64,000 nucleotides of DNA, from positions 434,001 to 498,000 of the forward strand of contig CAVZBT010000010.1 in NCBI GenBank assembly GCA_963773605.1, written 5' to 3'. This stretch comes from CAVZBT01 sp963773605. Lineage in GTDB: Bacteria; Acidobacteriota; UBA6911. Shown one piece after another: positions 18,334 to 26,306 of this stretch (within the stretch, counting starts at the first letter, position 1; every line of letters begins with the position of its first letter). The position numbers and the translations under genes were made by a program. The notes under the pieces are model-generated. The model was not told the DNA's origin, did no database searches, and saw only the letters and a program-made list of their open reading frames with translations.

Positions 18334-19185
18334 TCAGGTGGAGCCGCCGTCTGTATCTACCGGGAACAGCTCGCCTTGCACCGGGTCGAGGCCAAGCACC
18401 TGCCGCACGCGGGCAAAGCTCCGCCGATGCACCGGCACCGCGCCGAGTTCCTTCAGGAGGCGGCAGTGCTCCGGCGTGGGGTAGCCTTTGTGCGAGGCGA
18501 ATTGGTAGCCGGCGTACACGCGATCGATCTCCCTCATGTACGCGTCGCGGGTGGTCTTGGCGATGATGGAGGCGGCTGCGATGCTGGCCGAGAGCGCATC
18601 CCCGTGGATGATTCCGCGCTGAGGAGTGGCGCACTGCGGGATGGTCCGGGCATCCACAAGCAGATAGTCCGGTCTGCGGGACAGCCCCTCCACGGCCCTC
18701 TGCATCGCGATCAGCCCGGCGTGGTAGATGTTCAGCCGGTCGATTTCGTCGACCTCCGCCTGCCCCACCGACCAGCACAGCGCCTCGTGCTTGATATGCG
18801 AGGCGAGTTCCTCCCGACGCTCCGGGTCCAGGATTTTCTTGGAGTCGTCCAGGCCGCGCAGCTTGTATTTGCGGGGAAGGATGACGGCTGCCGCGACCAC
18901 GGGGCCGGCGAGCGGGGCCATCCCGGCTTCGTCCACCCCCGCGATGTGAACGACGCCTTCCTGCCACAGCTCGATCTCAAACCGCAGCAGACGGTGCAGC
19001 CGCTGTCCCTCGCGCCGGTTCTCCTCCCGGCGCCGGCGGATGAATTGCGCCAGCCGGCGGGCTCCCGCGCGGTCATCTTCCTCGAGGGCTCCGAGCAGGC
19101 CATCCGGAATCGGGTGTTTCCGCTCGACGAAGCGCCTCCTCAGCTCGGGCACCGACAGCTGCAGCAGTTCCTCTACCGCCTTCAT
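18334..19185 (-). CDS. rnhB: Ribonuclease HII with unusual GMA in place of the GRG motif
   Basis: 283 residues from ATG 19185. It removes RNA from RNA-DNA hybrids and misincorporated ribonucleotides. An N-terminal extension of about 75 residues, rich in Arg/Glu, resembles that of Firmicute RNases HII. The core follows: HIAGVDEAGMAPLAGPVVAA (first catalytic Asp and Glu), LDDSKKI, YLLVDA (second Asp), HGDALSASIAAASIIAK and TRDAYM (later acidic residues), and SHKGYPTPEH. The usual substrate-reading GRG after DEA is GMA here. ATG 19185 lies 7 nt after a -10-like GATAAT; longer starts to 19215 lack support. Confidence 0.9.
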   Translation of the reverse strand: MKAVEELLQLSVPELRRRFVERKHPIPDGLLGALEEDDRAGARRLAQFIRRRREENRREGQRLHRLLRFEIELWQEGVVHIAGVDEAGMAPLAGPVVAAAVILPRKYKLRGLDDSKKILDPERREELASHIKHEALCWSVGQAEVDEIDRLNIYHAGLIAMQRAVEGLSRRPDYLLVDARTIPQCATPQRGIIHGDALSASIAAASIIAKTTRDAYMREIDRVYAGYQFASHKGYPTPEHCRLLKELGAVPVHRRSFARVRQVLGLDPVQGELFPVDTDGGST

Positions 19186-19192
19186 GCTGCCC

Positions 19193-19220
19193 ATTATCGG
19201 GCGCGCGCCGCACAAATCAA
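19193..19220 (-). promoter_or_regulatory. Candidate sigma-70 promoter giving a leaderless rnhB mRNA
   Basis: On the minus strand TTGATT (19215-19220), a 16-nt spacer and GATAAT (19193-19198) resemble a sigma-70 promoter. The hexamer ends 7 nt before ATG 19185, so transcription would start at or next to the start codon. No ribosome site is visible. Confidence 0.5.
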
Positions 19221-19303
19221 GTCTTGAAATTCAGTGGCCCGCGGCCCGAGGCGGCCCCGGGATCTCGCCGGACGATGAGACGGGCCCATCCCGCCAGGAG
19301 GCG

Positions 19304-20569
19304 TTAGCGATAGACGGTCACCTGGAGGACCACGTCTTTGACCTCCCCCAGGCTGACCACCCGGGCGACCCGAATCTTCCCAAGGCGTCCCTGCGAAGTT
19401 CTTACCGCGAACGAAAAACCGGGAACGAGGTTGCCCGAAATGTCGGTGACGTCGAGGGGAGCTGCGGCATAGGCGGCTCCCCTGAGGTCCTCGAGGGTCA
19501 GGGTGGCGACTTCGCTTGCGGTGCGGATCCCGAGGGGGGCAAGCGTCGAGCCGTTTTGGGGAACAATATAGCGCACCGTGGAACTGATCACCTGGAACAG
19601 TATGTCCGCGGCGTTTCCGTCGTCGGTCGTGGAAAACGGGACCCGTATCGCGTCGGCGTCCAGCAAGGAGGTCTGGGGCAGGTAGCAGTAGGATTCCTTC
19701 TGGATCGAGTCGATGTGCTCGGCGGCCAGCGTGGCATACTGCACGCCGGTTGCGGCCTGCGTCTGGAGCAGTCCCAGGACCGCCACCGGTTTTTCGGCGG
19801 TACCGGAGAGGATGCCGTTGTAGACGGCATACTGAGGAAAAAGCTCCGGTTGGCTCAGGAACCGGGCCCTCTGCTCGCCGGGGGCCAGGACGAGGTCCAC
19901 CGTCCCGCCGTCGGAGGCATCGGCAGACGCGGGGGGAAAAGCGGTCCACAACTTGAACGTTACGCGGTTTGTCGCGTCGCTGAGGTTGACGATGGCGAAG
20001 CCGGAGTAGAGCCCCTTGGCGGCATCGATCTCGACCGGGAACATCCACCGCCGCGTGGGTTCCCCGGCGGGGACGCTGACCGTGTCGACGACCCGGGCAC
20101 CGTCCAGGACTTCGTAGAACACGGAAACGCCGATCCGGTAGTCGAGAGCGCTCGTCGAGTTACCTTCGCCGTCGCGGATGATCGCGTAACCGGAGTTGAG
20201 TCCCGGGGATAGCCCGAGGGTCTCGATCCGCAGCGTCTGACTGCGCCCGAGGTCCAGCAGGAATTCGCTTGCTGTACCGAGATTCGTGGCCACGATCCAG
20301 GGGCTCGAATCGGGCTGAAAAAAGTAGATTTTCATGCGCGTTACGACGGCGCTCGGGCTGAGATTGCTGATGTTGATCTTGGTCCGGATCCTGCCGGCGC
20401 CGTCCGCAACCTGTGGGATGATTTTGTCCCCCCGGGCCAGGGCCGGGCCGACGGTCCACAACAGCAACAACGCTGCCGCCCCGAGTCGGCGGAGCCGCCG
20501 GGACACGGTGTGGCGGCTCCGCGCCGCCGGGTTAGAGGATGGGTACGCGTGGATCGGATCGAGGTTCAT
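19304..20569 (-). CDS. Exported protein of unknown function
   Basis: 421 residues, ATG 20569 with GGAGGG 6 nt upstream. A long basic N-region precedes a signal helix (LGAAALLLLWTVGPALA). The mature part is beta-rich with repeated immunoglobulin-like strand patterns (RIRTKINISNLSPSAVVTRM; YSGFAIVNLSDATNRVTFKL; GNLVPGFSFAVRTSQGRLGK). I see no catalytic motif. The family appears to be a large exported type found in acidobacteria, possibly adhesive or structural. It stands alone, facing away from the M64 peptidase. Confidence 0.65.
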   Translation of the reverse strand: MNLDPIHAYPSSNPAARSRHTVSRRLRRLGAAALLLLWTVGPALARGDKIIPQVADGAGRIRTKINISNLSPSAVVTRMKIYFFQPDSSPWIVATNLGTASEFLLDLGRSQTLRIETLGLSPGLNSGYAIIRDGEGNSTSALDYRIGVSVFYEVLDGARVVDTVSVPAGEPTRRWMFPVEIDAAKGLYSGFAIVNLSDATNRVTFKLWTAFPPASADASDGGTVDLVLAPGEQRARFLSQPELFPQYAVYNGILSGTAEKPVAVLGLLQTQAATGVQYATLAAEHIDSIQKESYCYLPQTSLLDADAIRVPFSTTDDGNAADILFQVISSTVRYIVPQNGSTLAPLGIRTASEVATLTLEDLRGAAYAAAPLDVTDISGNLVPGFSFAVRTSQGRLGKIRVARVVSLGEVKDVVLQVTVYR

Positions 20570-20798
20570 GGCGCCCTCCGGGCAGATGGCTGATCCGTCA
20601 ATTATCCGACGCCGCGCAGCGCGGCCGTATGCGCGCCGTCACAAAAGGACGCATCGGGGTTCGGCGCCCTGCAGCCCGGCCGGCCGCTTGAAGTTCTTTG
20701 TTATCGTGCAATTGAGCGGCATTATAAGAACGGTTGCCCGGGTATGCAGCGGTTTCGGCCCGGCCGTCCATACGGAATCCTTTACTGGAGGTGAGGTC

Positions 20799-22181
20799 GT
20801 GACCGCTTTCGTGCTGCTGCTGGCCGGCTGCCTCATGGCAGCCGATTCCGCGCCTGTGACGATGCGTCTCGATTACTTTCACACCGGCACCGCCGCCGAT
20901 GAGCGCTTCAGCCTCGACGCTTTGGTCGAAGAGGGGCCGTGGCCGGGTAACCCGGCGCGGGCCATCGACGACACCAATCTCGGCAAGTACCAGTTCCAGG
21001 TCGTGGACCGGGCCACCAACCGGCTGCTGTACTCGCGCGGCTTCGCGAGCATCTACGGTGAATGGGAATCGACTCCGGAGGCCAGGGAGGCGACCAGGAC
21101 GTTCCACGAATCGCTCCGGTTTCCCGAACCTCCCGGCCCGTTCCAGGTAATCCTCAAAAAGCGCGACCGGCAGAACGCCTTCCGGGAGATCTGGTCGGTC
21201 GTCCTCGACCCGAAGGGGCCGTTCGTCGACCGCACCGGCCCCGGTCCGGCCCCGAAACCGTGGGCGGTGCTGAAGAACGGTGACCCGAAGGACAAGGTCG
21301 ACCTGCTGTTGATGGGCGACGGGTACACCGCGGCGGAGATGGACAAGTGGCACAAAGACGCCCGGCGCCTGGCGGAACTGCTGTTCGCCGTCTCCCCCTT
21401 CAGGGAGCGTCGCGCGGATTTCAACGTCTGGGCGGTCGATACCCCGGCCGAGCAGAGCGGGGTAGCCCGGCCCTCGGACGGAGTTCCGCGCCGCTCGCCG
21501 CTGCGCACCTCCTACGACGGGTTCGGGTCCGAGCGCTACATCCTCACCTTCGACAACAAACGACTGCGCGAAGCCGCCGCGGCCGCCCCCTACGAGTTCG
21601 TCGAGATCGTCGTGAACGGGCGCAAATACGGCGGTGGCGGGATTCACAACCTGTATGCGACCGTGGCCGCCGACAATGCCTGGACTCCCTATATTTTCGT
21701 GCACGAGTTCGGTCACCACTTCGCCGGGCTGGCCGACGAGTACTACACGTCCGCCGTCGCCTATGAGTCCTCGGCCGAGCGGCTGGAACCCTGGGAGCCC
21801 AACGTCACGGCCGACCCGCAGGCGACCCGGTGGCACGACCTCGTCACCGCCGGCACGCCGCTCCCTACCCCCTGGCAGAAGGATGCCTTCGAAGCCGATC
21901 AGCGCGCCGTCCAGGAGCGCCGGCGCGAGATTCGGGCTCGGAACAGGCCTGAAGAGGAGATGGAGGCGCTTTTCCGCGAAGAGCAACAGCGGACCACGAG
22001 CCTGCTGGCGGTTGGACCGTACGCCGGGAAGGTGGGTGCGTTCGAGGGCGCGATGTACGAACCCAAGGGATACTACCGGCCCCAGACCGACTGCATCATG
22101 TTCACCCGCGACGAAGTCGGGTTCTGCGCCGTGTGCCGGCGCGCCATCGAGCGGGTCATCGACCAGTACTCGGCCCGATAG
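20799..22181 (+). CDS. Peptidase family M64 (IgA peptidase-like) exported metalloprotease
   Basis: 460 residues from GTG 20799, which has GGAGG 7 nt upstream and opens a signal peptide (TAFVLLLAGCLMAADSAP with a lipobox-like LLAGC). An M64 N-terminal domain (about 20-150) is followed by the catalytic domain, starting KVDLLLMGDGYTAAEM. The zinc motif HEFGHHFAGLADEY is at about residues 302-315, with the family's HExGHxxxxLxDEY spacing. A CIMF...CAVCRRAIERVI ending matches the family's conserved cysteines. The upstream 230 nt contain an AT-rich patch (20698-20728) that may hold its promoter. Confidence 0.9.
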   Translation: MTAFVLLLAGCLMAADSAPVTMRLDYFHTGTAADERFSLDALVEEGPWPGNPARAIDDTNLGKYQFQVVDRATNRLLYSRGFASIYGEWESTPEAREATRTFHESLRFPEPPGPFQVILKKRDRQNAFREIWSVVLDPKGPFVDRTGPGPAPKPWAVLKNGDPKDKVDLLLMGDGYTAAEMDKWHKDARRLAELLFAVSPFRERRADFNVWAVDTPAEQSGVARPSDGVPRRSPLRTSYDGFGSERYILTFDNKRLREAAAAAPYEFVEIVVNGRKYGGGGIHNLYATVAADNAWTPYIFVHEFGHHFAGLADEYYTSAVAYESSAERLEPWEPNVTADPQATRWHDLVTAGTPLPTPWQKDAFEADQRAVQERRREIRARNRPEEEMEALFREEQQRTTSLLAVGPYAGKVGAFEGAMYEPKGYYRPQTDCIMFTRDEVGFCAVCRRAIERVIDQYSAR

Positions 22182-22194
22182 GTCGGGCGAGGGC

Positions 22195-22563
22195 TCACTG
22201 TCGCCAGATGCCCCACGCGAGGGCAAGCCAGCCGGCGAGAAACGCGAGCCCCCCCAGGGGCGTGAGCGCCCCGAGCCACCGGGCTCCCGAGAGGCTCAGT
22301 CCGTAGAGACTGCCCGAAAACAGAAGGGTCCCCGCAAGAAACGCCCACCCTGCGAACTGAAGCGCCGCGCCGGGCCAGCGGCCGGCCGCCCATGCGACCG
22401 CCAGCAGCCCCAATGCGTGGTACATCTGGTAGCGCGCGCCGGTCTCGAACACCGCCAGGAGATCGGGCGCCAGGCGCGTGCGCAACGAGTGCGCGCCGAA
22501 TGCGCCTGCAGCGACGGCGCAAAAGGCGGACAGGCATGCCACAGTACCGAACAGTCTCTCCAT
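22195..22563 (-). CDS. DUF423 family small membrane protein (YgdD-like)
   Basis: 122 residues with four predicted membrane helices: LSAFCAVAAGAFGAHSL, YHALGLLAVAWAAGRW, FAGWAFLAGTLLFSGSLY and PLGGLAFLAGWLALAW. The AAGAFGAHSL and MYHALGLL signatures are those of DUF423/YgdD. The start at ATG 22563 fits the usual family length of 120-130 aa; ATG 22608 would add a polar tail. It converges on the M64 gene, 13 nt between stops. Confidence 0.85.
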   Translation of the reverse strand: MERLFGTVACLSAFCAVAAGAFGAHSLRTRLAPDLLAVFETGARYQMYHALGLLAVAWAAGRWPGAALQFAGWAFLAGTLLFSGSLYGLSLSGARWLGALTPLGGLAFLAGWLALAWGIWRQ

Positions 22564-22648
22564 GGTCCGAAATGCGTCCTCCGGCGGGTTGAAGTGTTCG
22601 CCGGACATGATAACATATAGCTAATCCTGCCGGATGAAGGAGGTCTCC

Positions 22649-23425
22649 ATGGCGGCGACTAGATCCGGCGATCCCTCCGAGACCGCCCATATCATCGAGC
22701 GTCAGATGCTGTTGCGCTATGCTCGTGACAAGGCGGTTCGGGAGCGACCTGCCGATGACCTTCCACTTAAGTACAGGTTTCTCACCATTTCCCGAGACCG
22801 GGGCACGATGGGGGATGCCATTGCAGCCCGCGTCGCCGCCAGGCTCGGCTGGCACCTGTTCGACCAGGAAATCGTCGATCGTATCGCCGAAACCAGCCAT
22901 GTGCGGCAGAGCCTGGTCGCCGAACTCGACGAGCGCTCCGAGAACCTGATCCATGACACCGTGGGCCGGATCCTCCGCATGACCGAGGGCGGCTCGTTCG
23001 GCATCGAGGACTACCATGCTTCCCTGCTTCACACGTTCCATTTCTTTGCGACGCGCGGCGAAGCCGTCCTGGTCGGCCGCGGGGCGAATTTCGCTCTTGC
23101 GGGTGAGGCGGGAGGTTTCCACGCCCGCATAATCGGCTCGCCTCAAGTGCGCAGCCGACGCCTGGCCGCCCGCTGGCAGGTTCCCCTGGAAGAATCGCGG
23201 CGCCGAATGAACGATCGGGACGCGGCGCGCCGCAGCTTCACGCGACACCACTTCAGGCAGGAGCTGGACGACCCTCTTGCGTACGACCAGGTTTTTAACA
23301 CCGATCGGCTTTCCGTCGACCAAGTCGTGGAATCGCTCCTGGCCGCGATCAACGCCGGCCCCGGAAAGACCATGCCTGCGCTCGAGGGTGCCCGGATGCG
23401 TGAAGCGTACGGCGGGTCGATCTGA
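22649..23425 (+). CDS. Cytidylate kinase-like family protein
   Basis: 258 residues from ATG 22649, with AAGGAGG 5 nt upstream. The kinase core begins FLTISRDRGTMGDAIAARVA, the place of the P-loop in cytidylate kinase-like proteins (usual form ISREYGSGGREIA; the glycine-rich loop is altered). It continues WHLFDQEIVDRIAE, ATRGEAVLVGRGANFAL and the LID-like RSRRLAARWQ...MNDRDAARRSFTRHHF. It is PF13189-like, acting on an unknown nucleoside monophosphate or other small molecule. The altered loop makes catalytic competence uncertain. Confidence 0.8.
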   Translation: MAATRSGDPSETAHIIERQMLLRYARDKAVRERPADDLPLKYRFLTISRDRGTMGDAIAARVAARLGWHLFDQEIVDRIAETSHVRQSLVAELDERSENLIHDTVGRILRMTEGGSFGIEDYHASLLHTFHFFATRGEAVLVGRGANFALAGEAGGFHARIIGSPQVRSRRLAARWQVPLEESRRRMNDRDAARRSFTRHHFRQELDDPLAYDQVFNTDRLSVDQVVESLLAAINAGPGKTMPALEGARMREAYGGSI

Positions 23426-23541
23426 GCCTTGTTCACTTCCCGAAGGAGGGTTGAGAACAAAATCCCACCGAAACATCCCTCCAACGAGTCTCCCGCGAGT
23501 GGGAGATTTCACCCACATTAGGTTTCCTGACAAGCCGACAG

Positions 23542-23565
23542 GGGTGGGGTAAACCACCCTTGTTT
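23542..23565 (+). terminator. Possible terminator hairpin after the cytidylate kinase-like gene
   Basis: GGGTGG (23542-23547) pairs with CCACCC (23554-23559) across GGTAAA, followed by TTGTTTG. Another hairpin, CTCCC...GGGAG, lies about 50 nt earlier. The T-tract is weak, so this could also be a leader structure of hemA. Confidence 0.4.
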
Positions 23566-23670
23566 GACCTTCTCGAGCTAGCTCAATAGCTTATCGCATG
23601 GGCGGAGTTGGTAATGTAGTTGCCTTTCATTACCCCGAACACCAACGAGCTTGGAGCAGAGAAGCGACGG

Positions 23671-24966
23671 ATGCAGGCATTGTCCGGCTGGCCGGGTTTT
23701 CCCCGCACTTACATGGTCTGCGGTATCAGTTTTCATGCGAGCCCGATCGAGGTGCGCGAACAGGTTTCGATCGGGGCCGCACGTTTGGCGGACGCTATCC
23801 TTTTCGTGCTCGACCAGCCGGGGGTGCACGAGTGCATGGTGCTGTCGACGTGCAACCGGACTGAGCTGTACGTTTCGGCCGACGACTGGGTGGACGGGAC
23901 CGAGCTTTTCTGCCGGTTTGCGCGCGGGGTGCGCGGTTTCGATTTCGAGCCCTGGGCGGGCCGAGTGTACGTGCACCGGGGGACTGCCGCGGTGGCGCAC
24001 CTGTTCCGGGTTGTAGCGAGCCTCGATTCGCTGGTGCTGGGCGAGCCGCAGATTCTGGGGCAGGCGAAGTGCGCATTCCGGGAGGCGGAGAAGCTGGGCG
24101 GCGTCGGGCGGAACTTGCATCGGTGGGTGCCGAGCGCCTTCGCGGCCGCGAAGCAGGTTCGCAGCGAGACCGGGATTTGCGAAGCCGCCGTGAGCGTGAG
24201 TTACGCTGCGGTCCAGCTTGCGCGCAAGATTTTCGAGGACCTCGCCGGCAAGTCCGTTGTCCTGCTCGGGGCGGGGAAGATGGGCGAGTTGGCGGCGCTC
24301 CATCTGAGAGAGGCCGGCGCATCATCGATCGTAGTGGCCAACCGGACCCTGTCGCGAGCTCAGGAAGTCGCGGCAAGGTGTTGTGGCGCGGCGGTGGAGT
24401 TCGAACGGCGCGGCGAGCAGATTGCCCGGGCGGACGTGGTGATCTGCTCGACCGACGCGTCACAGTACATCCTCGATAGGGCGAACCTCCGCGCGGTGCT
24501 GTCCGGCCGTGCACACCAGCCTCTCCTGATCCTGGACATCTCGGTTCCGCGCAACGTCGACCCGGGGGTCTGCGACCTGCCCGGCGTCTACCTGTTCAAC
24601 GTCGACGATCTGGACAGCGTCGTGCGGGCGAACCGCCGCGCGCGCGAGGCGGAGGCGGCGCGGGCGCGTGCCCTGCTGGACAAGGCCCTGGTCAAGTTCC
24701 GGCAGGAGGAGAGCCAATCCCGGATGGCGCCGGCGATCGCCGCCATCCGCAACCAGGTGCGTTCGGTCTGCATGAGCGAGCTGGAGCGGTTCGCCCAAAG
24801 AAAGCCCGCGCTTGGACCGGCAGAGCGCGAAGAGCTCGAACTGATGCTCCACAGGATCGCCCAGAAGATCGTGCACCCGGCGATCATGGAGCTCAAGGCC
24901 GCCGACAGCGCCGAATCTGCCGGTGCGAAGCTGAGCCTGGTCGAAAGGCTCTTCGGCATCTGTTAG
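23671..24966 (+). CDS. hemA: Glutamyl-tRNA reductase
   Basis: First enzyme of C5 tetrapyrrole synthesis; it reduces glutamyl-tRNA(Glu) to glutamate-1-semialdehyde with NADPH. The catalytic domain holds CGISFHASPIEVREQ and the nucleophile Cys61 in LSTCNRTELYV, then LDSLVLGEPQILGQ. The NADPH domain has VVLLGAGKMGELAALHL and VVANRTLSRAQEVAAR; the dimerisation helix ends near LVERLFGIC. The start is uncertain: ATG 23671 is used, ATG 23713 would begin right at the conserved core, and TTG 23620 is also open. No other haem gene is adjacent. Its substrate links it to gltX in this window. Confidence 0.93.
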   Translation: MQALSGWPGFPRTYMVCGISFHASPIEVREQVSIGAARLADAILFVLDQPGVHECMVLSTCNRTELYVSADDWVDGTELFCRFARGVRGFDFEPWAGRVYVHRGTAAVAHLFRVVASLDSLVLGEPQILGQAKCAFREAEKLGGVGRNLHRWVPSAFAAAKQVRSETGICEAAVSVSYAAVQLARKIFEDLAGKSVVLLGAGKMGELAALHLREAGASSIVVANRTLSRAQEVAARCCGAAVEFERRGEQIARADVVICSTDASQYILDRANLRAVLSGRAHQPLLILDISVPRNVDPGVCDLPGVYLFNVDDLDSVVRANRRAREAEAARARALLDKALVKFRQEESQSRMAPAIAAIRNQVRSVCMSELERFAQRKPALGPAEREELELMLHRIAQKIVHPAIMELKAADSAESAGAKLSLVERLFGIC

Positions 24967-25100
24967 TCGAGGTTCTTTGAGTTTTCCGAGCCTTCGAGGC
25001 CAGGCCTGCTTGACCTAAAAGACGACCCGAAGGCTCCTCGGAGAATCTTCAGCAAAACGTCACTGAAACCGGGGGAGTGTCCGGAGGTCTGGACTCAGAG

Positions 25101-25583
25101 GTGAGCCCTAAACAACACGCTGCCGTGAGTGTCGGATGCGGCGTCGTCCTGGGGGTGGTCATGCGCTCCTGGGCTGCGGGGACTGCGTGTTGTGCGGCGG
25201 GGGTGCTGATTGACCTGGATCACTTCTTCGACTTCTGGCTGAACCGCGGCTTCAGCCTCAGCCCCCGAAAACTCCTCGATTTCTGCTATTGCGGTACTTC
25301 GAAGAAGTTCTACGACATTCTGCACGGCTACGAGTACATCCCGCTGCTGGCCTGGGCGAGCACGTTCCCCGGCTGGTCCAGGATCGGGTTGGGGCTTACG
25401 GTGGGCTACGCGGTGCATCTCGCGGGCGACCAGTGCTACAACACCCATCTCAACCGGTGGACCTACTTTCTCACGTACCGCGCGTTACACCGCTTCGACG
25501 CCTCCCGCATCGTGTTGCACAATCCCTTCCCCGACAATGGCCCGGCGGTTTTCCGCCCGGACGCACAGGGCGATAAACGTTAA
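25101..25583 (+). CDS. Membrane-bound metal-dependent hydrolase-like protein
   Basis: About 160 residues. The pattern SPKQHAAVSVGCGVVLG, GVLIDLDHFFDFW, and later YAVHLAGDQCYN matches the YdjM/LexA-regulated membrane hydrolase type (DUF457-like), in which the His and Asp of HxxxS, DLDH and HLxxD are metal ligands. Three or four membrane segments are likely. GTG 25101 is preferred (GGAGG 13 nt upstream); GTG 25077 is an alternative. Function beyond the family is unknown. Confidence 0.65.
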   Translation: MSPKQHAAVSVGCGVVLGVVMRSWAAGTACCAAGVLIDLDHFFDFWLNRGFSLSPRKLLDFCYCGTSKKFYDILHGYEYIPLLAWASTFPGWSRIGLGLTVGYAVHLAGDQCYNTHLNRWTYFLTYRALHRFDASRIVLHNPFPDNGPAVFRPDAQGDKR

Positions 25584-25664
25584 CCGGCCGCGTGTGTCCG
25601 GCCGATATGGGTGAGTGCGGCCCATGCGGCCCGACGCTTCGCATCGATCCAGAACAGGCGCGGT

Positions 25665-26291
25665 ATGCAAGACGATCCGGGTGCAGCCAGGTGGATGGCG
25701 ATCACGTTCTCGGGCGAGGGGGTCATTACGGCTGGTTCGCCGGAATCCGAGCAGATCACCGGATATGCTGCCCGCGAACTGGTAAAGCGCTCCGTCACCG
25801 AGATACTCGGCGACGCTTCCGTGTTTCGGCTTTCGGACATGATGGGACACTGCACGCAATGCGGCAGCTGGAGCGGCGACATCCTGCACCTGCACCGCAG
25901 CGGCGTGACCGTGCCCGCCTACGGGGTCCTGACGCCGTTGGTCAGCGCGGGCGGCCGTCCTGCATTCCTCCTCATTTCCTCGTTCGCGGGGAGCGGCTCG
26001 GAACCGATGAAAGGCGCCCACATGCGCGAGATTGGTTCCCGACTGCGCGAATTTGCGCACCAGTTGAACAACCCTCTCGCCGTGGTGCTGGGATTTGCGC
26101 AGCTGATCATGGTCAGCCCGCAGTGTGCCGGCTCGGTTCGGGTCGACATGGAGAAGCTCTATTCGGAAATGCGCCGCCTGGTCGCGATCGTGCAGCGTCT
26201 CCACGAGTACGCCGTCAGCCTGCAGGAACCCACCCGCCCGAAGACATGCTCCGCATTGGTTGAGCCGGGGACGCGCCCCGTATCCCGTTAA
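25665..26291 (+). CDS. PAS plus histidine-kinase dimerisation domain, no ATPase domain
   Basis: 208 residues from ATG 25665 (GTG 25611 is also open). Residues about 10-110 form a PAS-like sensor (VITAGSPESEQITGYAAREL, ILGDASVF) with a CTQC pair in the middle. The HisKA H-box REFAHQLNNPLAVVLGFAQL (phospho-accepting His) follows, and the frame ends about 70 residues later without the HATPase_c N, G1 and G2 boxes. This is either a truncated kinase or a PAS/HisKA partner protein. A methionine/MTHFR gene follows at 15 nt with its own -10 box. Confidence 0.65.
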   Translation: MQDDPGAARWMAITFSGEGVITAGSPESEQITGYAARELVKRSVTEILGDASVFRLSDMMGHCTQCGSWSGDILHLHRSGVTVPAYGVLTPLVSAGGRPAFLLISSFAGSGSEPMKGAHMREIGSRLREFAHQLNNPLAVVLGFAQLIMVSPQCAGSVRVDMEKLYSEMRRLVAIVQRLHEYAVSLQEPTRPKTCSALVEPGTRPVSR

Positions 26292-26293
26292 GG

Positions 26294-26299
26294 TACAAT
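26294..26299 (+). promoter_or_regulatory. -10 box for a probable leaderless mRNA
   Basis: TACAAT ends 7 nt before ATG 26307, so the expected start of transcription coincides with the start codon. No Shine-Dalgarno sequence is present between them. No good -35 match is seen 16-18 nt upstream. Confidence 0.45.
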
Positions 26300-26306
26300 A
26301 GGCTTC

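Noticed and set aside
24990..25046. Imperfect hairpin CCGAGCCTTCG/CGAAGGCTCCTCGG after hemA
   Set aside because: Arms differ in length and no T-tract follows, so a terminator cannot be claimed.
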